This document shows positions 15,967 to 25,426 of a stretch of 53,003 bases of DNA, in pieces. The DNA is from Candidatus Chloroploca mongolica (GTDB lineage Bacteria; Chloroflexota; Chloroflexia; Chloroflexales; Chloroflexaceae), in assembly GCF_004762035.2 (NCBI RefSeq), contig NZ_SIJK02000013.1, forward strand, positions 1 to 53,003. The letters are read 5' to 3'. Positions within the stretch are counted from its first letter, which is position 1. Each line of letters begins with the position of its first letter. The translations under genes and the position numbers were made by a program. The notes under the pieces were generated by a model. That model was not told the origin of the DNA. It searched no databases and saw only the letters and a list, made by a program, of their open reading frames with translations.

Positions 15967-17892
15967 ATGATCAAACGCAACAAAATTATTTCGGCTGACG
16001 AAGCGGTTCGCCTTATTCTGGATGGCGATACCATCGCCACCAGCGGCTTCGTTGGCATTGGGTTCCCCGAGGCGCTGGCAGTTGCCCTTGAAGAGCGCTT
16101 TCAGACGACGGGCCATCCACGTGATCTCAGTCTTGTCTTTGCGGCTGGTCAGGGTGATGGCCGTCTGCGTGGGCTCAACCATTTTGCCCACGATGGCATG
16201 GTCAGACGTGCCGTTGGTGGGCACTGGGGCCTCGCCCCCGCGCTCGGGCGAATGGCGCTTGAGGGGCGCATCCAGGCCTATTGTTTGCCCCAGGGGGTTA
16301 TCTCCCACCTCTTTCGGGCGATCGCCGGACGCAAACCGGGGGTCATTACCCACGTGGGCCTCCGTACCTTTGTTGATCCCCGTCTTGAGGGCGGTCGCCT
16401 GAATCAGGTGACGACCGAGCAGATTGTTGAGGTTGTCACCCTTGCAGGCCAGGAGTACCTTTTCTATAAGGCGTTTCCGATCAATGTGGGCCTGATTCGC
16501 GGGACAACCGCCGATGAAGAGGGCAATATCTCGATGGAGCGTGAAGCGTTGACGCTCGAAAGCCTCTCGCTTGCCCAGGCTGTCAAGAATAGCGGCGGGG
16601 TCGTCATTGCGCAGGTCGAGCGCGTAACCACGCAACATCTGCGGAGTCCGAAAGAAGTCAAGATCCCCGGCATTCTTGTGGATTGTGTCGTGGTGGCCCC
16701 GCCTGAGTTGCATCCGCAGACCTTTGGGGAACCGTATAATCCAGCCTATACAGGCGAAGTGCGCGTTGGGCGCGGGCGGCTTGTTCCGATGGCGTTGACG
16801 GCACGCAAGGTGATCGCACGCCGCGCTGCGCAGTTTCTGCGCATCAATGCGATCGTGAACCTTGGCATTGGGATGCCCGAAGGCATTGCGTCGGTTGCTA
16901 ATGAAGAGGGCATCCTCGATCTGATTACGCTGACCGTCGAACCCGGTGGGATTGGCGGGATTCCCGCCGGTGGGCTGAGCTTTGGCGCAACGGCGAATGC
17001 GCAGGCGATTATTGATCAGCCCTATCAGTTTGATTTCTATGATGGCGGTGGTCTTGATCAGGCCTTCTTGGGCATGGCTCAGGTTGATGTCCATGGCAAT
17101 GTGAATGTGAGTCGCTTTGGGCCGAAATTTGCTGGTGCGGGCGGCTTTATCAATATTAGCCAGACGGCGCGCAATCTCTATTTTGTTGGAACGATGATGG
17201 GCAATGCTGTGGTCAGCGTTGAACATGGCAAGCTGTGCATTGTGCAGGAAGGGACGACGTGCAAGTTTGTCGAACAGGTCGAGCAGGTTACGTTTAGCGG
17301 AGCCTATGCGGTCTCGCGGGGTCAGCAGGTGCATTATCTGACCGAGCGTGCGGTCTTTCGTCTGACGCCTGAGGGTCTTGAGTTGATCGAAATTGCCCCC
17401 GGGCTCGATCTCGAACGCGATGTGCTAGCGATGCTCGCTTTCCGCCCGCAGATCAGCCCCGATTTGCGCGTGATGGACGAGCGTATTTTTGCCGAACGCC
17501 CGATGGGCCTCGGTCAACGCTCGGTGTTGAGCCTTGAAGAACGGACGCGCTATGATCCTGATGCGAATCTCACCTTTGTCAATTTCGAAGGGCTGAACCT
17601 GATAACGCCAGAGGATGTTCACGAACTTGCTGCCTATCTCGATGGGTTTTTCACTAGTATTGGCTGCCAGACCAATGTGATCGTCAATTATGACAATTTT
17701 AATCTGAACCCCAATGCCGCCGATGCGTTTTATGCGATGGTGCGACACAATACCGAACGCTATTTCCTCTCGTCGACCCGCTACTCCACCCACGCCTTCT
17801 TCCGCCGTCAACTCGGAGCAAGTCTCGAAGTCATGCAGATGTCGCAGGAGATCTATCGCAGTTTCGACGAGGCCCGTGAAGGGCTTGGTTAA
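15967..17892 (+). CDS. Acyl-CoA:acetate/propionate CoA-transferase
   Basis: 641 residues from ATG 15967 (the preceding in-frame ATG at 15928 lies in the repeat). Family I CoA-transferase with alpha and beta parts fused: the alpha half begins [28 protein letters not shown]; the beta half begins near residue 278 with [17 protein letters not shown]. The catalytic glutamate is Glu325 in TVEPGGIGG, at the position known for propionate CoA-transferases, followed by [12 protein letters not shown]. It moves CoA between short acyl groups, for example acetate, propionate or acetoacetate. The extra C-terminal 130 residues ([13 protein letters not shown]) are typical of the longer members. Monocistronic. 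Confidence 0.9.
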   Translation: MIKRNKIISADEAVRLILDGDTIATSGFVGIGFPEALAVALEERFQTTGHPRDLSLVFAAGQGDGRLRGLNHFAHDGMVRRAVGGHWGLAPALGRMALEGRIQAYCLPQGVISHLFRAIAGRKPGVITHVGLRTFVDPRLEGGRLNQVTTEQIVEVVTLAGQEYLFYKAFPINVGLIRGTTADEEGNISMEREALTLESLSLAQAVKNSGGVVIAQVERVTTQHLRSPKEVKIPGILVDCVVVAPPELHPQTFGEPYNPAYTGEVRVGRGRLVPMALTARKVIARRAAQFLRINAIVNLGIGMPEGIASVANEEGILDLITLTVEPGGIGGIPAGGLSFGATANAQAIIDQPYQFDFYDGGGLDQAFLGMAQVDVHGNVNVSRFGPKFAGAGGFINISQTARNLYFVGTMMGNAVVSVEHGKLCIVQEGTTCKFVEQVEQVTFSGAYAVSRGQQVHYLTERAVFRLTPEGLELIEIAPGLDLERDVLAMLAFRPQISPDLRVMDERIFAERPMGLGQRSVLSLEERTRYDPDANLTFVNFEGLNLITPEDVHELAAYLDGFFTSIGCQTNVIVNYDNFNLNPNAADAFYAMVRHNTERYFLSSTRYSTHAFFRRQLGASLEVMQMSQEIYRSFDEAREGLG

Positions 17893-18006
17893 GACATGCT
17901 AACAATGCTGGTGTTTGCTGCGCTTCAAGGGCCTATTGTTCGCTTAAAACGAGCGCACACCCTATGCACGGAACTTGTTTATATACCAGGAACTTTCGTC
18001 GAGTGG

Positions 18007-18012
18007 TATAAT
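18007..18012 (+). promoter_or_regulatory. Possible -10 box of the bch operon
   Basis: TATAAT at 18007-18012, 78 bases before the bchN ATG. No -35 box at a normal distance, so an activator or an alternative sigma factor may be needed. The rest of the 197-base gap before bchN shows nothing else. Confidence 0.4.
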
Positions 18013-18089
18013 GGCCCCCGTTGATCGTAGTACGCACTGTAAACTACATTGCCCTCTTGGGCCTCCATGTAGCGGCAAGGAGCCCCCCT

Positions 18090-19370
18090 ATGCCCCCAAA
18101 GGCACAGTTCACACGCGAAGATGGGATCTATCATTCGTTTTGTGGCCTGGTCAGTGTTGGCTGGTTGTATCAGAAGATCAAGGATAGCTTCTTTCTCATT
18201 CTTGGTACCCATACCTGCGCCCATTTGCTCCAAAATACGATGGGCGTGATGATTTTTGCCCGCCCACGCTTCGCCATTTCATTGCTTGAAGAAGCTGATC
18301 TCTCTTCGGCTCAGCCTGCCATTGCTGACCAGATCGCCGAGATTACCCGTGAACACCACCCCTCCGTGATCTTCTTGCTCTCCTCCTGTACCCCCGAAGT
18401 GATGAAGGTTGAGTTTGAGGGCCTCGCGCAGTCGGTTAGTACCCCCGAGGTGCCGGTGCTCTTTGTGCCTGCTTCCGGCCTCGATTTTACCTTCTCCCAA
18501 AGCGAAGATTCGGTGTTGCAGGCGTTGATCCCGTTCTGTCCCCAGGCCCCGCCCGATGATAAACGGGTTGTCTTCCTCGGTTCGGTCAATGATGCGATTG
18601 CCGATGATTTTCTCTTTGAGGCCTCGCGTCTGGGTATTCCGGTCGCTGGTTTTCTGCCGGCCAATCATTTCCACGAACTGCCGCCGATTGGCCCAGGAAC
18701 AATCATTGCGCCCCTGCAACCCTTCCTTGCCAAAGTGGCGAATCAGTTGACGAATGATCGTGGCGCGACGGTGATGTCGTCGCTCTTTCCCTTTGGTCCC
18801 GATGGCTGCCGTGCGTTCTGGGAAGACCTCGCGGCTCACTTTGATCTGAAAGTTGATCTGAGTGAGCGTGAAGCGGCGTCCTGGGCGCGGATCAAAGAGC
18901 ATACCGATCTGCTCAAGGGTAAGAAGGTCTTTCTGTCCGCCGATACGCTGCTTGAATTGCCCCTGGCCCGCTTTATTCGTGCCGCTGGTGCCGAGGTGCT
19001 TGAGTGTTCGACCCCTTATATTAACCGCCGCTTCCACGCCCGCGAACTGGCCTTGCTCGATGGGGTGCGCCTTGTTGAACAGGCGAATTTCGAACGCCAG
19101 TTGCGCAGTATCGCCGAAGAACAGCCCGATCTCGTGATCTCCAATATTATTACCGCTAATCCACTCATTGGTCACGGCGTGGTCGCGAAATGGGGCACCG
19201 AGTTCATCTTTTCCCCTATTCACGGCTGGGCTGGCGTCAATACGCTCGTTGGCCTCTTTACCCGAGCCCTCCGCCGTCACGCCCGCCTTGACCCCCTTGG
19301 CAGTGATCCGGTCTGGATGGCTGGTGTGATGCCGGGTGCCCCTGAGATCATTCCGCTTACCCGCGGGTGA
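18090..19370 (+). CDS. bchN: Light-independent protochlorophyllide reductase subunit N
   Basis: 426 residues from ATG 18090, preceded by AAGGAG seven bases upstream. With BchB it forms the nitrogenase-like NB component that reduces ring D of protochlorophyllide in the dark, fed with electrons by BchL. Cluster ligands expected from this subunit are visible: Cys18 (YHSFCGL), Cys43 (GTHTCAHLL) and Cys100 ([15 protein letters not shown]). The C-terminal part shows [20 protein letters not shown]. It is first of the cluster; bchB begins 23 bases after its stop. The 69-base in-frame extension upstream lacks a ribosome site. Confidence 0.96.
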   Translation: MPPKAQFTREDGIYHSFCGLVSVGWLYQKIKDSFFLILGTHTCAHLLQNTMGVMIFARPRFAISLLEEADLSSAQPAIADQIAEITREHHPSVIFLLSSCTPEVMKVEFEGLAQSVSTPEVPVLFVPASGLDFTFSQSEDSVLQALIPFCPQAPPDDKRVVFLGSVNDAIADDFLFEASRLGIPVAGFLPANHFHELPPIGPGTIIAPLQPFLAKVANQLTNDRGATVMSSLFPFGPDGCRAFWEDLAAHFDLKVDLSEREAASWARIKEHTDLLKGKKVFLSADTLLELPLARFIRAAGAEVLECSTPYINRRFHARELALLDGVRLVEQANFERQLRSIAEEQPDLVISNIITANPLIGHGVVAKWGTEFIFSPIHGWAGVNTLVGLFTRALRRHARLDPLGSDPVWMAGVMPGAPEIIPLTRG

Positions 19371-19393
19371 GCCTATGCTGATGGAGTGAGCGC

Positions 19394-21094
19394 ATGCGAC
19401 TGGCTTATTGGATGTACGAAGGTACGGCCCATCACGGGGTCGGTCGGGTGATGAACTCGATGCGCAATACCCACGCCGTCTTTCATGCCCCGCAGGGTGA
19501 TGGGTATGTGAATACGATCTTTACGATGCTCGAACGGACGCCCGGGTTTCCGGCGATGACGACGAGTGTGGTGAGTGGTACCGATCTCGCCCGTGGGACG
19601 CTTCGCCTTCCCGAGACGCTGCGGCAGGTCGAGGCGACCCGCCATCCCGATCTGATTGTGGTGGTTGCCTCGTGCTCGACGATTTTGCTGCAAGAAAATC
19701 TGGAGATTGCCGCGCATCAGTCTGGTCTCGCTTGCGAGGTGATGGTCTATGATGCGAATCCCTATCGGATGCAAGAGACCGCCGCCGCCGAGGGGCTCTT
19801 TACTGCGTTGGTGAAGAAGTATGCAACCCCTCAACCCCTGACCTCGCTGCCGAGTGTGAATATCCTTGGACCTTCGTCGCTCGGCTTTCACGCCCGCCAC
19901 GATCTCATCAGTCTCCGTCGCATCCTCAAAACGCTCGGGGTGGCCGTCAATGTGGTGGCCCCTTGGGGGGCGAGTGTTGATGATCTCCGTCGCTTGCCGG
20001 CGGCCTGGCTCACCATTGCGCCCTACCGCGAGCTCGGTCGGCTCGCCGCTGAACACCTCGAGGCGCAGTTTGGTACGGCTGCGCTCTATGATGCGCCGAT
20101 TGGGGTGCAGCCAACGCTGCGCTGGCTCGATGCTTTGCTCGAGACCCTCAATACGGTTGGCTCGCGGCTTGCTGTGCCGCCATCGCCGCTCAAGTTGCCC
20201 CCACTGACCGAGTTTTCGCTTGATGGCATGTCGGCACCTTCGAATGTGCCCTGGTTTGCCCGTACGGCCGATATGGAGAGCTTTACGGGTAAGAAGGCGT
20301 TTGTCTTTGGCGATGCAACCCATACCGTCGGTGTCACCAAGTTTCTTGCCGATGAATTGGGTATGCCAATTGCGGGTGCCGGTACCTATCTCGTGAAGGA
20401 GGCCGACTGGGTGCGGTCGCAACTCCAGGGTTATGTCAGCGATGCGGATTTCCTCGCCACCGATGAGTTTCAACAGGTCGCTGACCGGATCGGTCAGTTG
20501 CGCCCTGAACTTGTCTGTGGGACGCAGATGGAACGGCATACCGGTCGTCGGTACGATCTGAATGTGATGGTTATTTCGTCGCCAACACATATCGAAAATC
20601 ACTTGCTTGCCTATCGCCCATTCCTCGGTTTTGATGGGGCCGATGTGATTGCCGATGAGGTCTCAACAACCTGTACACTCGGCATGGAGAAGCATCTCAT
20701 CGATATGTTTGGTGATGCCGGGCTGGAACTTGTTGAACCCGCCGCCGCTGAGTCGGCTGAACCAGTGCTTGCGAGCAATGGCAATGCCGCTGTGGCACCA
20801 GTTGCTGTGGTCGCTGAGCTGGTCAAGCCAACAAACGGCCATGCGCCTGAAGAGCAATCTTCCAACGGCAACGGATCCGCTCTACCCACCGGTGCTGCGC
20901 CATCTGGTCAGACCGCTGCGGTGCCCGCTGTGAATCCGGTCTGGACGGCTGATGGCGAAGCGATGCTCAAGAAGATCCCCTTCTTTGTTCGTGGCCGCGC
21001 ACGGGGCAATATCGAGAAGTATGCCCGTGAACATGGAATCGCGACGATTACCGCCGAGGTGCTGCTCGCTGCCAAAGAGCATCTCGGTGCCTAG
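19394..21094 (+). CDS. bchB: Light-independent protochlorophyllide reductase subunit B
   Basis: 566 residues from ATG 19394. Partner of BchN in the NB complex. The unusual aspartate cluster ligand known from this subunit is at Asp36 (APQGDGY). Other marks: VASCSTILLQENL, TVGVTKFLADELG and VISSPTHIENH. The C-terminal 50 residues form the PCP_red helical domain (MLKKIPFFVRGRARGNIEKYA). Between the catalytic part and that domain lies a low-complexity Ala/Asn/Pro linker of about 60 residues (about 452-512), longer than in typical homologues. The next gene starts 12 bases after the stop. Confidence 0.96.
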   Translation: MRLAYWMYEGTAHHGVGRVMNSMRNTHAVFHAPQGDGYVNTIFTMLERTPGFPAMTTSVVSGTDLARGTLRLPETLRQVEATRHPDLIVVVASCSTILLQENLEIAAHQSGLACEVMVYDANPYRMQETAAAEGLFTALVKKYATPQPLTSLPSVNILGPSSLGFHARHDLISLRRILKTLGVAVNVVAPWGASVDDLRRLPAAWLTIAPYRELGRLAAEHLEAQFGTAALYDAPIGVQPTLRWLDALLETLNTVGSRLAVPPSPLKLPPLTEFSLDGMSAPSNVPWFARTADMESFTGKKAFVFGDATHTVGVTKFLADELGMPIAGAGTYLVKEADWVRSQLQGYVSDADFLATDEFQQVADRIGQLRPELVCGTQMERHTGRRYDLNVMVISSPTHIENHLLAYRPFLGFDGADVIADEVSTTCTLGMEKHLIDMFGDAGLELVEPAAAESAEPVLASNGNAAVAPVAVVAELVKPTNGHAPEEQSSNGNGSALPTGAAPSGQTAAVPAVNPVWTADGEAMLKKIPFFVRGRARGNIEKYAREHGIATITAEVLLAAKEHLGA

Positions 21095-21106
21095 ATCAGG
21101 TGAAGT

Positions 21107-22387
21107 ATGACCATGACAGCCCGACCGCTCCACGAGATTACCCTGCTTTCGCAGGCCGAGCGGTTCAAAGGTCGCCCGAAGCTGTGTAGTGATTGCGGGG
21201 TCTGTGGCGGTGAGTTGCGCCCGAAGATGGCCGCTTCGTGTGTCTTTGTCAACAATAAGCACGAGGTGTTTGAACGTCAGTTCCACGGGCGCAACCGTCG
21301 CGATGGCGATGAGTTGCTCTTTGGGGTACATCGGGCCATCCATATCGCCCGGATGCGCACGCCCAATCTCGAAGCGCAGTGGAGTGGCATTATTACGTCG
21401 CTTGCCGCTTTGCTGCTCGAGCGTGGTCTGGTCGAGGGCGTCATTACGACGAAAGCCGCCCCCGGGACCCGCTGGGCACCGCTGCCCTTCTTGGCGCGTA
21501 CGCCGGAAGAGGTGCGGGCGAGCGCCGGCAATAAGCCCTGCCTCTCGCCGAATCTTGAGGTGCTCGATGAGGTGCGGGCCGCTGGCCTCAAGCGCCTTGC
21601 TTTCATTGGCACCGGTTGCCAGGTTCATGCGCTGCGCGCGCTTGAGCCGGAACTTGGCCTCGAGCAGTTGTATGTGATCGGGTTGCCCTGTACCGATAAT
21701 ACGGCCTATCCCGATCTCCAGCGCTTCTTGAAGGTTGCTTCGAAGTCGCCCGAGACGATTGTGCATCACGAGTTTATGCAGGATTTTCGCGTCTGGATGC
21801 GCCACGAAGATGGTCATACCGAGACGATCAATTTTGTTGATCTTGATGTCAGCGCCCTCGGCGGTGAGCGCGGCGTCTTCCCGGCAGCCTGCCTCAGTTG
21901 TTTCGATTATCAGAATGGCCTGGCCGATCTCACGGTGGGCTATCTCGGAGCCCCCTTGCCCCCCGATGAACGCTGGCAGTGGATGTTTGTCCGTAACGAG
22001 CGCGGCGAAGAGCTCTTTGAGTTGATCCGTCCCTCGCTTGAACTCGGTCAACGTACCGAGGGTGGCGACCGTCGGGCGGGTATTCAGGCCTATGTGGGGA
22101 TGCTGCGCAAGCCCCGTAAACGGCCCCCGTTGCCGGTGCGCAAATTTGTCGCCTGGCTCCAGCGCTCCAAAGGCCCCAAAGGGGTTGAGTTTGCCCGCAG
22201 TGTGATCGAACAGAAACTGCTGCGCAATCTCGTCTATGTCCGTGACCAGTTCCCCCGCCACGAACAGCGTATTGTGCCTGGGTATGTCTATCGTGCCCTC
22301 GCCTATACCGCCGATGTCTATGCCCGTGAGTTCGGTCGCCCCCTCGCATATGCCCCCGCCGAGGCAGCGACCAGAAGCGAGGCTTGA
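21107..22387 (+). CDS. bciB: Divinyl (proto)chlorophyllide 8-vinyl reductase, BciB-type
   Basis: 426 residues from ATG 21107 (AGGTGA four bases upstream; ATG 21113 is also possible). The protein belongs to the F420-hydrogenase beta-subunit family: iron-sulfur cysteines CSDCGVC at 27-33, further CxxC at ACLSCFDYQ, and flavin-region motifs FIGTGCQVHALRAL and GLPCTDN. Two related enzymes share this fold, the ferredoxin-dependent 8-vinyl reductase BciB and the 7-hydroxymethyl chlorophyll a reductase. Position between bchB and bchL, in an organism without chlorophyll b, favours BciB. It would reduce the 8-vinyl group next to the ring D step. Confidence 0.85.
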   Translation: MTMTARPLHEITLLSQAERFKGRPKLCSDCGVCGGELRPKMAASCVFVNNKHEVFERQFHGRNRRDGDELLFGVHRAIHIARMRTPNLEAQWSGIITSLAALLLERGLVEGVITTKAAPGTRWAPLPFLARTPEEVRASAGNKPCLSPNLEVLDEVRAAGLKRLAFIGTGCQVHALRALEPELGLEQLYVIGLPCTDNTAYPDLQRFLKVASKSPETIVHHEFMQDFRVWMRHEDGHTETINFVDLDVSALGGERGVFPAACLSCFDYQNGLADLTVGYLGAPLPPDERWQWMFVRNERGEELFELIRPSLELGQRTEGGDRRAGIQAYVGMLRKPRKRPPLPVRKFVAWLQRSKGPKGVEFARSVIEQKLLRNLVYVRDQFPRHEQRIVPGYVYRALAYTADVYAREFGRPLAYAPAEAATRSEA

Positions 22388-22405
22388 GTTGAAGGAGAGA
22401 GCTTC

Positions 22406-23224
22406 ATGTCCCTGATTCTTGCTGTCTATGGCAAAGGCGGGATTGGCAAATCAACGACCAGTGCCAATCTCTCGGCGGCGATGGCCCTCAAAGGGGCGAA
22501 GGTGTTGCAGATTGGCTGTGACCCGAAACATGATAGTACCTTCCCCTTGACCGGCTTGCTCCAGCCTACCGTGATTGATGTGCTCGAAGAGGTTGATTTC
22601 CATATTGAGGATGTCGCCCGCGAGGATGTGATTCTGACCGGTTTTGCCGGTGTCGATACGCTCGAAGCGGGTGGCCCGCCTGCTGGCAGTGGCTGTGGCG
22701 GCTATGTGGTTGGCGAGACGGTGAAGTTGCTCAAAGAGTTTGGCCTCTATCATAAGTATGATGTGATTCTCTTTGATGTGCTTGGGGATGTGGTCTGTGG
22801 TGGCTTTTCGGCCCCGCTCAACTATGCCGATTATGGCATTATCATTGCATGCAATGATTTTGATAGCATCTTTGCCGCCAACCGCCTCTGTCTCGCCATC
22901 CAGCAGAAGAGTCAACGCCATAAAGTGAGGATGGCTGGCTTGATTGCGAATCGGGTCGATCCTGATTTTGGTGGAACTGGCCTCCTTGAGCAGTTTGTTG
23001 AGACCGTTGGTACCAAGATTATCGGGCGAGTTCCCTATCACGACCTGATCCGTCGCTCCCGCCTGGCAGGCAAGACCCTCTTTGATATGGAGGGTGAAGG
23101 CAAAGAGGATTGCCTCCGTCCCTTCAATGAAATGGCCGAATATCTCCTTGGTCAACCCGAATCGACGATCCCGAATCCAATGCACGACCGTGCGATCTTC
23201 GACGTGGTGGGTGGATGGAAGTAG
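22406..23224 (+). CDS. bchL: Light-independent protochlorophyllide reductase, iron protein L
   Basis: 272 residues from ATG 22406 with AAGGAGAG upstream. A NifH-like ATP-dependent reductase that passes electrons from ferredoxin to BchNB. Seen: P-loop [10 protein letters not shown] (8-17), [10 protein letters not shown] (switch I region), and the two cysteines that bridge the single 4Fe-4S cluster of the dimer, Cys97 (GSGCGGYV) and Cys131 ([10 protein letters not shown]). FDVLGDVV is the Walker B region. Length and motifs are normal. It closes the bchN-bchB-bciB-bchL set and is followed by a long hairpin. Confidence 0.97.
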   Translation: MSLILAVYGKGGIGKSTTSANLSAAMALKGAKVLQIGCDPKHDSTFPLTGLLQPTVIDVLEEVDFHIEDVAREDVILTGFAGVDTLEAGGPPAGSGCGGYVVGETVKLLKEFGLYHKYDVILFDVLGDVVCGGFSAPLNYADYGIIIACNDFDSIFAANRLCLAIQQKSQRHKVRMAGLIANRVDPDFGGTGLLEQFVETVGTKIIGRVPYHDLIRRSRLAGKTLFDMEGEGKEDCLRPFNEMAEYLLGQPESTIPNPMHDRAIFDVVGGWK

Positions 23225-23230
23225 ATTATG

Positions 23231-23283
23231 TTTTTTTCGAGCGAAGGATGCCTGCAAAGCTGGCATCCTTCGCTCAGAAAAAC
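23231..23283. terminator. Long hairpin after bchL with reversed T/A tracts
   Basis: Arms GAGCGAAGGATGCC and GGCATCCTTCGCTC around TGCAAAGCT. On the plus strand the T run comes before and the A run after the stem, so it is a classical intrinsic terminator only for leftward transcription; for bchL it could be an mRNA-stabilising or processing hairpin or an attenuator before the next gene. Confidence 0.7.
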
Positions 23284-23333
23284 CTGGTTTGGAGCCTCTT
23301 AGGTGGGACGATGTCCCTCAAAAGGTAACGTCT

Positions 23334-24605
23334 GTGGATCCATCACGAAACTATGCGCTCGCTGGAGCTGCGCTCTTTAATCCGATGGCATCCGTCTACT
23401 GGCTTGATGTCGTACGTGGGCGCAAGCCCGGGGTTGGTCTTGCGCTTGTGAGTGCTGCTGGAGCCGCCTGTGCTGCCCTTGCCTCGCCGCGTGAGCAGCC
23501 GTTGCGTGCGGTTGGCACCGGCTTGCTGGCTGCCGCAGGTGCAGCGGTGACCGGCTTGGTGCTGCAGCGTTTTGTTACCTGGGTTGAGCAGCGCGATGGC
23601 CCACCTGCCCCACCCGATGCACGCGATCTGCTGGTTCCAGCCGCAGCAGTCTGTGGTGCCGTTGTTGGTGCCGTTGCCCTTGGGGGGCGTGCGCCGATTA
23701 CGTATGCGCCCTACAATGGCAAGCCTGGTCATTATCGCTGGATCTCTGAAGGACCGCATACCGCTGCCCGGATCACCGCCTGGAGCGGCTATCTCTTGCA
23801 TCAACTGGCTGTCTGGGGATGCATTTATGCTGCCCAACGCGCTCGCCCATCCTACGATAATGGGATGCGACCCCTCAACTGGACGGCGCTCGCCGTCAAT
23901 GCTGCTGGGGTCGGGTTGCACTATGCTCAGACGCGCCGGTATTACGATGGCCTCGCGGTCGATGTGCCCGAAGGTACCTCGCTTGGCTCGGCGGCCTTTA
24001 TGCTTATGCTGATTCTGGCGATGGAGACGCCCCGCCGCGGTTTGATCATGGGGCTGAAGCGTCCGGGCCTGCCACCTGAATTGGTTCGTTTTGTGCGACG
24101 TTACCACGGGTATATCTTTAGCTGGGCGACCGTCTATACCTTCTGGTACCATCCGATGGAGCCCCTGCCCGCGCATCTTGGTGGGCTCTACCATATGATG
24201 CTTCTCTTTGTGCAATCTTCCTTGCTCTATACCAATGCGCACCGTGACCCGCGCTGGACATTGGCGCTCGAGATGATGGTCTTGCCGCATGCTGTGATCA
24301 CAACCCTACAAAAAGGTAGTGGTTTCGAAGGCATGTTCACCTTCGGTTTTCTCGGGATGTTTGTATTGGCGCAGATGCACGGTCTCGGCTTGAGCAAAGA
24401 GGCTCGTATTGGTATCGGGTCGACGTATGCAGCCTCAGCCCTTGCCTGGTATGGTTTGCGCCGCGAAATGCATCGCTTGCCTGACATTCTGCGGGTGCCA
24501 ATCCTCGAATACGGCATTGTGAGCATCCTCGCCGGCTTGTCGCTGTTGATGCGGGCCTTGCGTCGCGGTACACAGCGCATTTCTGCCCCTGGCAGTGCTG
24601 TCTGA
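23334..24605 (+). CDS. Histidine-rich polytopic membrane protein downstream of bchL
   Basis: 423 residues from GTG 23334, chosen because AAAGG ends eight bases upstream; the frame is open further up but runs through the hairpin and bchL. Family not recognised. About nine hydrophobic segments: Ala/Gly-rich ones in the first 140 residues, then segments carrying conserved-looking His: WSGYLLHQLAVW, GLHYAQ, YHGYIFSWATVYTFWYHP, HLGGLYHMMLLF, TNAHRD, MVLPHAVI, LAQMHGLGL. Membrane histidines in such numbers can bind heme, chlorophyll or metal, but the usual cytochrome b or desaturase patterns are absent. Its place right after bchL suggests a role in pigment synthesis or photosystem assembly (inference). 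Confidence 0.8.
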   Translation: MDPSRNYALAGAALFNPMASVYWLDVVRGRKPGVGLALVSAAGAACAALASPREQPLRAVGTGLLAAAGAAVTGLVLQRFVTWVEQRDGPPAPPDARDLLVPAAAVCGAVVGAVALGGRAPITYAPYNGKPGHYRWISEGPHTAARITAWSGYLLHQLAVWGCIYAAQRARPSYDNGMRPLNWTALAVNAAGVGLHYAQTRRYYDGLAVDVPEGTSLGSAAFMLMLILAMETPRRGLIMGLKRPGLPPELVRFVRRYHGYIFSWATVYTFWYHPMEPLPAHLGGLYHMMLLFVQSSLLYTNAHRDPRWTLALEMMVLPHAVITTLQKGSGFEGMFTFGFLGMFVLAQMHGLGLSKEARIGIGSTYAASALAWYGLRREMHRLPDILRVPILEYGIVSILAGLSLLMRALRRGTQRISAPGSAV

Positions 24606-24616
24606 GTTGAAAGGTA

Positions 24617-25426
24617 TCACGCTTCGTGTACCTGCATCTTTGTGCAGAGATCGAGGGCCTGTTGTAGTTGTTCCAGGCTTTGTGCTAGCGCAAAGGTTAC
24701 TTCAGGCTCGGGCATGGCTTCGTTGTACAGGATGCTCGCTGCGTGCAAGAGACGTTCGTGGATCTTGTTGAGGGTGGCCTGAAGTTGGGTCAGGTCTTGT
24801 GCAAGACGTGGATCGATGGTGGGGCGTGTTTGTTGACGGTGTTGTTGCTCGCGCAGGCGCTCAAAGGTCTGGCGGAGCAAAGGCATCGCTGCCGCGAGGG
24901 TACGGCGGACAGAATGGTTTAAGGGTGGCTCACAGCCGAGCAAGAGAAGCCCGGGTGGGCCGTGACGTGTCGGTAAAATACCGGCAATATGGATGCTACC
25001 GTCCAGAGGCACTAGGCCCCCCGGTAGCACGGTAATGCCAACGAGTTGCATTGCGGCCTGCACGGCTGGCAAGGCATAGATGGCAACAACTTCGTCAGCG
25101 GTGGGGGCCGACATCCCGATGCTGAGTGGCACGATGTCAGGCATAAGCAGCAGACCACTCTTTGCCTGCGTACAGCGGGCAAAGGTTTCGAGTGTTACCT
25201 GCGCTGCTTCACTCAGTTCCTGGATTGATCCAAGTTGTAAGGCTAGATTGTAAAGCAACTCACTGTCAGGTTTCGCGTGAAAGGTCGTATCCAACGTTTG
25301 TGACCACAACTCTTGTGCTGGAGGCAATCTTATCCAGTATACCAAAAACTCGGGTTTGACGCACGACTCTGCCCTCGCTATAATGCCATGAATATCCTGA
25401 ATCGCAGGACGAGGAGTAAGTTTCAT
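24617..25426 (-). CDS. GAF-like domain protein, function unknown
   Basis: Up to 269 residues; the start is uncertain. The ATG at 25426 overlaps the start of the divergent dsbA-like gene and has no ribosome site, while no ATG or GTG follows until residue 94; a TTG start near residue 33-45 is more likely. The middle (about 65-205) reads like a GAF sensor domain (LSEAAQVTLETFARCTQAKSGLLLMP, LGCEPPLNHSVRRTLAAAMPLLRQ). The C-terminal third is a Gln-rich coiled-coil (TFERLREQQHRQQ). No output domain is present. It ends 12 bases from the convergent membrane-protein gene, with no terminator visible. Confidence 0.65.
   Translation of the reverse strand: MKLTPRPAIQDIHGIIARAESCVKPEFLVYWIRLPPAQELWSQTLDTTFHAKPDSELLYNLALQLGSIQELSEAAQVTLETFARCTQAKSGLLLMPDIVPLSIGMSAPTADEVVAIYALPAVQAAMQLVGITVLPGGLVPLDGSIHIAGILPTRHGPPGLLLLGCEPPLNHSVRRTLAAAMPLLRQTFERLREQQHRQQTRPTIDPRLAQDLTQLQATLNKIHERLLHAASILYNEAMPEPEVTFALAQSLEQLQQALDLCTKMQVHEA
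25357..25385 (+). promoter_or_regulatory. Promoter of the DsbA-like gene
   Basis: TTGACG (25357-25362), 17-base spacer, TATAAT (25380-25385). It lies inside the uncertain 5' end of the leftward GAF-like gene, which is another reason to think that gene starts further in. Confidence 0.8.

Noticed and set aside
15637-17334. 565-codon open frame on the minus strand
   Set aside because: Exactly antisense to the CoA-transferase; His/Arg/Asn-rich composition typical of a shadow frame in GC-rich genes.
18021-18089. N-terminal extension of bchN
   Set aside because: Open in frame, but the AAGGAG site and family length support ATG 18090.
19373-20602. 409-codon open frame on the minus strand
   Set aside because: Antisense shadow of bchB.
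20882-22261. 459-codon open frame on the minus strand
   Set aside because: Antisense to bchB and bciB, no recognisable domain and no ribosome site.
23334-24605. Fatty acid desaturase or cytochrome b
   Set aside because: Many histidines but no HxxHH boxes and no spaced His pairs of the cytochrome b type.
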